Below, one piece after another: positions 58,449 through 64,000 of a stretch of 64,000 nt of DNA (within the stretch, counting starts at the first letter, position 1; the number at the start of each line of letters is the position of its first letter). This stretch comes from Torreya grandis (Eukaryota > Streptophyta > Pinopsida > Cupressales > Taxaceae). The stretch spans positions 674,501 to 738,500 of the forward strand of contig JARHVA010004906.1 of the NCBI GenBank assembly GCA_037957365.1, given 5' to 3'. The notes under the pieces are model-generated. The model saw only the letters and a program-made list of their open reading frames with translations, did not search any database and had not been told where the DNA came from. Both the position numbers and the translations under genes were made by a program.

Positions 58449-60287
58449 ATGGGGTTTGAGCAATCTACGTGCCTAATAGTGATAGAGATGTTAGGTACTA
58501 CGAAAGGAAAAAATTGGGGGCCAGAACAACATGAGGAACAACAAAAGGAAGCAGAGATATTCACAGAACGAACAAGGCATAGAGACAGGGAGGACAGGGA
58601 CAATGATAAGTTCGAAAGATACACTCAAAGTGATGAACGCTTGACAAATATGATGGCTGATTTCATACAAACTATGAAGGAGATGGATGGAAACCGGACA
58701 CAAAATGGTGAAGGAAGTAATGTACAAACAATAACTCTCCCCCAAAGGACAACAGTTGGATCCTCACAAAGGCCTTTTCAACCTACTTTCCCATGGAGAG
58801 AGGAAACCATTCCGGAGAGGGAAGAAAAGCATTCTATATTGGAAGATATTGCTGCCCACTACACAGAGTATAGGACTCTCCCCATCGACATCAAGGGGTA
58901 AATGACCCTCACCAATTTCATGAAAATAAAGAAGGGTAAAGTTAGTCATGGGGTTGTCCATAGTTCAAGAAACACTACAAGAGATCTACAACATGCTTTG
59001 GGAAAGCTCACACTTTCCACTTTTGACGGTTCACCAAAAAGTTTAGCTAGTGCACGAATACAAAAGGTTGATACATACCTCACACTTCGACTTATGATGG
59101 AGGATGATGCCATCAAATTTGCTACATTGCATTTGGAAGGAACCACCCACGAATGGTGGTACCATGGATTGATAACCCCAAGACACAACCTTATAAACAC
59201 TTATGAGGAATTCCATAGAAGGCTGATTGAGAGGTTTGAAAGGGCCGATTCGGAGCTTCACTTCTAGGAATTGGCTCAATTGAGGCAAAAGGCTTCCGTG
59301 GAGGAGTATGTGGCTGATTTTTAGAGGATTTTGGTCATGGTAGCGGATATTTCAGAAAAAAGGCTTGTGTCATTGTTCATGGAAGGGTTGGCTGATCCTC
59401 TAAGGGGTTTGGTCAAGGCTTTCAACCCTCCTACCCTTCAAGAAGCCATTCAAAAGGCCCTTGATCTCGAGTCTTCAGCTCCTAAAGGTAAAATTCTGCC
59501 CTTTGGACAGCAAAAAATTAACACAAGTTTGCCTCTAGGACAGCAAGGGAGCAACACTTGGGGGCAGCCAAAGATCAATTATTCAGAGCCACCAAAATCA
59601 GACCCTTTGGGACAGTTAGGGAGGCCAAAACAGCAAGGTTTGGGGCAGCAAAAGGAGCTACCAAGAGGGAACAATGAGACCCAAAACGAGCTTAGAAGGA
59701 AGAATCTATGTTTCACATGCAAGGATCCATGGACACTGAGTCACCATTGCCGTGGAAAGGGGCAAGTGCACTACATAGAGGTACATTCAGATGGAGAAGA
59801 AGAGGTAGGGGCAGCCACCTATGAAGAACCCTTGGGGATCACTGGAGGAGAAGACATGAGTGGCACTTTTGCATCATTGTCCAGGGCTCCTAGGTATCAA
59901 CCGTTTAGAGTGAAGGGAATTTTGCAAGATAAACATGTGACTATCCTCATTGATAGTGGGGCCACCCACAATTTTATTGATAAGGGGTTGGTTGTAACAT
60001 GTGGGCTGCAACCTATAGAATTTAAGGGGTTTAGGGTCACCATGGCGGATGGCTTCACCATCCCATACACCACAAAGAGTCCTAAACTAAACATTACCTT
60101 GGAAAGGCATCAAATTGAGGATGACTTCTATGTGGTGGGCATAGGAGAAGCAAATGTGGTGCTTGGCATCCAATGGTTGCATTCACTTGGGGAGTACATC
60201 CAAAACTACCAAACCATGGAGCTCAAGTTTAAGGTGGACGGGAAAGAAGTGATTTTGCATGGATTGAGCAATAAGGCACCCCCATAA
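58449..60287 (+). pseudogene. Gag-protease polyprotein of the LTR element, three nonsense codons
   Basis: One frame runs for 613 codons with only three stops: TAA 58,899-58,901, TAG 59,265-59,267 and TAG 59,322-59,324. The N-terminal part (58,449-58,898) is charged. The gag core (about 58,975-59,460) contains Glu-Gly-Thr-x-His-Glu-Trp-Trp and a Leu-Arg-Gln-Lys-Ala-Ser-Val-Glu-Glu-Tyr motif. A Gln/Gly-rich linker precedes a knuckle Cys-x2-Cys-x8-His-Cys (about 59,709-59,750). The retropepsin site Leu-Ile-Asp-Ser-Gly-Ala-Thr-His-Asn-Phe-Ile has its DSG at 59,952-59,960, and a Val-Val-Leu-Gly-Ile-Gln-Trp-Leu flap-end motif is near 60,155-60,180. Stretch 59,331-60,287 is fully open (318 codons). 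Confidence 0.85.
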
Positions 60288-60334
60288 GTGATATCAAGGA
60301 TGATGGAAGGTACCTACCATGAGAGACCGATTGC

Positions 60335-61422
60335 ATGGGTAACAAGGCAAAGAAGGCTACAAATTCTGAATTAGGGCAGCCACTACATGATGTTGGTAAT
60401 TCTGAAAATTTGGAGATTCAGCCCATTTCGAGCTTGGAGTATGCCATGGAAAAGGAAATTCATAACTCTGAAACAGAAGGTTGTATGGAGGCCAAAATAC
60501 TCTCCATCTCATGGAGACAAAAGGACATGCTAGGGACAGCTCCAAGGAGGAAGAAGCCCTACAGATTTTATGCACCCATAAGTCACTTTGGAATCATGTT
60601 AGGAAGGCGTTGCATGAAGGTAAACAATGGACACTTCTTGGGACATCATGGCAAGGTTGCCAACTCCATGAAGATGACCACATGAGAGGTATGGTTCCAA
60701 ATTTGTTTAAATTTGCTTGTTTCTTAAAAATTGGTGAACCATATTTTTGGCTTGCTGGGAGAGCCTTTAAGGTTCATTGGAAGTCCTAAGGGGCATTTGG
60801 GCACCATACAAAAGGGCACCCACTCTAAGGTGCACATACGGATGAAAATGGCCATGAAGGGCAGCCATGGTACGTTCTTCCACCATGTTGCCCATAACAG
60901 TTTCAACTCATTTGGTATGAGCTTGAGGGTCAACAAGTCCATAATGAAGGTATGTTGCAAATGAAAACTTCACAAGGGTAAGTTTTTGTTAAAAGTTCTC
61001 ATGATTATGGATGATAAGGCCGTTAGACATGATTACAGCCCACTAACCACTGGAGACATGGCAGTATATGTAATCTCTTTTGTTAAATTGAAAGATCACA
61101 TGTTGATGGAGATGGAGGAGCAGATTATAGCTAGGTTGGGGGAGCTTCTAGCCCAAGAAATATGCAAAATTATGAGCGAGGAAGCAAGTTTGGAGTGTGT
61201 TGGCAGCTATCCCATGATTGGTAATATGAAGCACAGCAGGGGCAGCCCCTTGTTGGGGAGAGGGATAGCAATTCATTGCTGTCACAACACTTGCAACACA
61301 TATGGACAACAGTCTTTTCATAGGTATAGCAATGAAGGGCTTCAAAATAAAACTTTATTTCCATTGGAAGAGGCTAAAGATGGATTCTATGTGAGGCCAA
61401 TGGTTGGGGTGGCCCCCTAGAT
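60335..61422 (+). pseudogene. Unrecognised second quasi-ORF of the LTR element
   Basis: One frame, different from gag, carries open stretches 60,335-60,685, 60,731-60,964 and 60,986-61,420 with only a few stops between (about 60,683, 60,725 and 60,962). It replaces the pol region. Composition is rich in Met, His, Gly and Lys, with repeated Gly-His and His-His words. No RT, RNase H or integrase motif is seen in any frame. It may be a degraded captured sequence or a lineage-specific ORF. Confidence 0.4.
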
Positions 61423-61451
61423 ATTGTAGTTGCTTGAGGACAAACAATTTT

Positions 61452-61463
61452 AGGCAGGGAGGA
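61452..61463 (+). other. Polypurine tract
   Basis: AGGCAGGGAGGA lies directly before the 3' LTR start and would prime plus-strand synthesis. Confidence 0.75.
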
Positions 61464-61464
61464 T

Positions 61465-62424
61465 TGACATGTCCCCCTTTTGGACATAGAATAAGAAAAG
61501 ACCCTTAGCCAAATTCCTAGATGTTTCCCATTGGCTAAGGAAAGGTAAAGTCAAAATGGAAACTTTGGTTCTATTTTTATTTTATAAAAGATATCTTTTG
61601 ATATATCTTTTTTAATTATAGCTTAAAAGTGACTTGTGGAGCACGGGTTAACTTAACCCTTCATGAAGAAAAAAGATGATATCTTTTAAAACCACTCTAA
61701 CTCTCCCTCCACGTGAAGCACCCTTTTTGGGGAAGAACTTGTGGGAAAGAATGGTATAAAAAGTGGTATGATGATGATTTGAGAGGTTACCATGAATTTC
61801 GACAAATGAATGTTTGAGTTGAAGCATGAAAAACTTGACTTATTGCTTTGAAGATGAAAACCTTCAAAGTGGTTGGAATTGAGGACGGAAATCCTTGATA
61901 TCTAGATTGGGCAACTTCGTGAGGAAGTTGTATTGAGCGTTCTTGGCATCTAAGGGTGTTTTGAACACTACTTTGTCTTCTACAGGTGTGGTGAACTGGT
62001 TTGAGAGCTGGGCGAACTGGTTTGGGGCACCAAAAGAGGGCAGTGAGCTGCCTAAAGTGCAACAAACCACCTTGGAGGAGCAGCGAACCCTTCCTAGGGT
62101 TGGGTGAAGGTCTTCAAGGCCTATTTTGGCCATTGCTTGGGTGTGGAAGAGCCACACTCCTGATTTTTTTATGATAATTACCAGCCATTGAACATTGGAA
62201 AAATCAGGTTTTTGAATGATTATTGTTGGCTGTGATATTTAATAAATTTCTTTAACTTTTGGAGAAATTGATTATTATTTTTGTTCCATATATGCGCACC
62301 TACAACAATCTGCAATTACTTTCATATATCTAAAGTTTAAATAAAATAATAAAAAATACATATTTAAATAGGGTTTGTTGGAAAACTCCTTTGTTCAATT
62401 TTCAGCCATAAAAGGGATATTACA
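61465..62424 (+). repeat. 3' LTR (960 bp)
   Basis: It starts TGACATGTCCCCCTTTTGG and ends ATATTACA. The terminal about 45 bp, from CCTTTGTTCAATTTTCAGCC to the TTACAATAGCC end, is repeated in tandem immediately after (to about 62,475), so the outer boundary could also be drawn at 62,469. Both candidate ends are followed by ATAGC. Confidence 0.85.
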
Positions 62425-62469
62425 ATAGCCTCCCTTTGTTCAATTTTCAGCCCTAAAAGGGGTATTACA

Positions 62470-63530
62470 ATAGCCTTGTATTCAAGTGTAGAACTTGGTT
62501 CTAAGAAGTGATCATCCTTGTAGCTCAAATGATCACTTGGATCCCACTCTTTTATGCACACACCATTTGGAACTTGTATGAAAGGATTTATGTGCCCCTT
62601 GCTACTCAACGTGTTCTTCATCTTATCACCATTTTTAACATACTGCCCATGATGACAAGCTTCATGCAATGACATAGTAGGAGGCAATAAATCTGAAATA
62701 TGATCATCCTTGTCATTCCCTAGGTTGTCACCAAAGTGTTCACCTTCCTTTGCTAATTTAGAATTTGTTGAGATACCCTCAACACTTCGAATACCAACAA
62801 AGACCTTATGGTGGTCTAATTTTCAGATTCCAGCAAGCTAGAAACCAACATTCGTGACTCGTGAAGCCCGTATATCCTGTGCATGCATACCATCAAAGTT
62901 TTCCAGGAACTCCACCTCATAACCTTATCGATTGGCAACATTCCTTCCATATTATGGGTTGTCATAGAGCTGATCCAAAAAGATTTTCAATTTTTAATGC
63001 CTTAGAGAGATTTTTATCAACTCTACTATATTGAAGACTCAGAAATTTGGCATTAACCAAAAATTCCTTTCCAAATCCTTGCAAAACTGATTTTTATCCA
63101 TGTTTTAACCTAACAATTGGAGAATCCTTTCCCCATATTTTTTGAAGGTGTTGTTTTGCTTGAGTGGCTATCAACTTAGCTTCTTAAGTTTTGCTCCACC
63201 ATTCTTCACACCTTTCCTGGGTTCTTATCAAACCTCTGCACTTGCTTGCAATGTAGCTGATTTCTTTTCAACGCTAGGATCCACTTTTGTTTCTATCCCT
63301 TTCCTCATCACAAAGGTAGAAATCTCTTCCTCTTGGGCTAGAACATTTTTTCTACTTTCCTTTTGTATGTTAGGTGCCTCCATGGGTTATTCCCTCTCCC
63401 TTCCTTGCAGCTCTGATTTTTATTCATGCTCCACCATTACAATTTGGAGATTCTTTTCCTCTTCCTTTCTCAAGGCATGTTGCAAATCTCCTTGTGTAGC
63501 TCGTGGTTTAGACCTTGGTCCAATTCCAAC
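62470..63530 (-). mobile_element. Internal region of the minus-strand host element
   Basis: Between the insertion point and the gag start, the minus strand shows lysine- and glutamate-rich fragments with stops. Just after the gag start a Asp-Leu-Gln-His-Ala-Leu-x-Lys word matches the plus-strand element at about 58,986-59,009, but the sequence then diverges and the gag core is not found. An open piece at 62,687-62,430 has no recognised domain. Confidence 0.4.
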
Positions 63531-63911
63531 TCAATTTGTCTTCAATTCTACGAAGTTGGTAAGTGATATTGCTTCCCGAATCTCAACTGAAAGGACTCTA
63601 TACTCAACGTAGCTAGAAGCAATGTCATCAACTATGGAAGGCTTATTTTCCATCACCAGAATGGTTTCTTCTCTTGGAAGGAAAGTAGGCCGGAATGACC
63701 TAAATGAAGAGTCACTCATAGTCCTTGGTGGCTGAATATTATTGTTTGCCTTTGAAGAGCTCCCTTCACCATTCGGATTTTGCATGGTATGGATCAGCTG
63801 TGCCATCATATTAGCCAATCTCTCTTGCCCTTGGGCAAACCTCTCAAGCCTAGCATCAACAAAAAATTTGATCGCCATTTTATCTTCTCTTTTTGAATCA
63901 CAAGCTGGCAA
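63531..63911 (-). CDS. Gag N-terminal region of the minus-strand LTR element
   Basis: A 126-codon open stretch. It aligns with the N-terminal gag of the element at 58,449: shared words include Leu-Ala-Asn-Met-Met-Ala, Asn-Gly-Glu-Gly-Ser, Arg-Pro-Thr-Phe/Pro-Thr-Phe with Arg-Glu-Glu-Thr-Ile, and Asp-Ile-Ala-x2-Tyr-x-Glu-Tyr-Arg. It then reaches a Leu-Thr-Asn-Phe word, where the plus element has its first stop region. It is therefore a related but distinct family member, retaining only the gag start. Confidence 0.65.
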   Translation of the reverse strand: MPACDSKREDKMAIKFFVDARLERFAQGQERLANMMAQLIHTMQNPNGEGSSSKANNNIQPPRTMSDSSFRSFRPTFLPREETILVMENKPSIVDDIASSYVEYRVLSVEIREAISLTNFVELKTN

Positions 63912-63916
63912 GAAAC

Positions 63917-63930
63917 AAGCTTTGATACCA
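63917..63930 (-). other. Primer-binding site of the minus-strand element
   Basis: On the minus strand TGGTATCAAAGCTT matches the initiator-Met primer consensus with one change in the first eleven bases (TGGTATCAGAG). It lies just upstream of the gag start, as expected. Confidence 0.75.
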
Positions 63931-63935
63931 TTTAA

Positions 63936-64000
63936 ATGTCCCCTTTAGGGCAGAATTTAGCGTTTCTGGAAAACACTACAAACTCTTGAAATAAAAAGCA
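63936..64000 (-). repeat. Edge of the 5' LTR of the minus-strand element (cut by window end)
   Basis: Sequence right of the primer site should be the LTR 3' end. On the minus strand it includes GCCCTAAAGGGGACA before the short spacer and PBS. No partner LTR is available in the window, so the boundary is approximate. Confidence 0.5.

Larger units (their letters stand above)
57480..62424 (+). mobile_element. Non-autonomous LTR retrotransposon (gag-protease only, TR-GAG-like)
   Basis: A complete structure is visible: 5' LTR (57,480-58,418), PBS (58,420-58,432), gag and protease in one frame (58,449-60,287), an unrecognised second quasi-ORF (60,335-61,422), PPT (61,452-61,463) and 3' LTR (61,465-62,424). 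Flanking bases ATAGT and ATAGC match at four of five positions, consistent with a target-site duplication. No RT, RNase H or integrase motif is present in the 3 kb internal region, so it would depend on an autonomous partner. The protease and knuckle resemble Ty3/gypsy. Confidence 0.85.

Overview
This is a plant nuclear window: AT-rich, dominated by layered and decayed retroelements, with one recognisable cellular gene. The repeat density, the long gene-poor stretches and a gene whose upstream exons are not found within 12 kb of its last two exons suggest a large-genome seed plant, possibly a gymnosperm. That last step is inference. I see no rRNA, tRNA, CRISPR or bacterial-style features.

1-10,400: two copies of an endogenous pararetrovirus (Caulimoviridae-like) lie head to head. 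The left copy is on the minus strand and leaves the window at base 1. The right copy is on the plus strand and runs through capsid-like, CCHC, DTG protease, YIDD reverse transcriptase and RNase H regions. It continues into an unexplained C-terminal extension, a second decayed ORF and a TATA-bearing intergenic region. Both copies are broken by stops and frameshifts.

10,400-18,400: AT-rich DNA with a dinucleotide microsatellite, a minus-strand Ty3/gypsy pol relic (about 13,930-15,620) and non-coding repeat-rich DNA. 18,430-28,000: remnants of a plant-mobile-domain (PMD) type gene or element, a palindrome-dense block (21,830-23,480), and a tandem array of about 660 bp units apparently made from the 3' end of the PMD-type element. 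28,000-36,524: a minus-strand Ty3/gypsy element of the Tat type, with gag, protease, G-patch, RT, RNase H, a second archaeal-type RNase H, integrase and a GPY-like tail. It carries a three-copy 262 bp repeat.

33,663-51,497: the 5' third of that element, its LTR and about 3.1 kb of flank are present as three direct tandem copies of about 5.9-6.0 kb. All three share the same disabling changes in gag and protease. The array stops about 105 bp from the stop codon of an IBR3/ACAD10-11-like acyl-CoA dehydrogenase gene on the minus strand. Only the last two exons are seen (51,603-52,060), ending in a PTS1-like ARL.

52,061-57,474: AT-rich DNA, a block of nested direct repeats and a second copy of the palindrome-dense block (54,110-55,855). 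57,480-62,424: an LTR retrotransposon on the plus strand with both LTRs, PBS, PPT and a probable target-site duplication. It encodes only gag and protease and lacks RT, RNase H and integrase, as in TR-GAG-type non-autonomous elements. It sits inside a related minus-strand element whose gag start, PBS and LTR edge are at 63,531-64,000.
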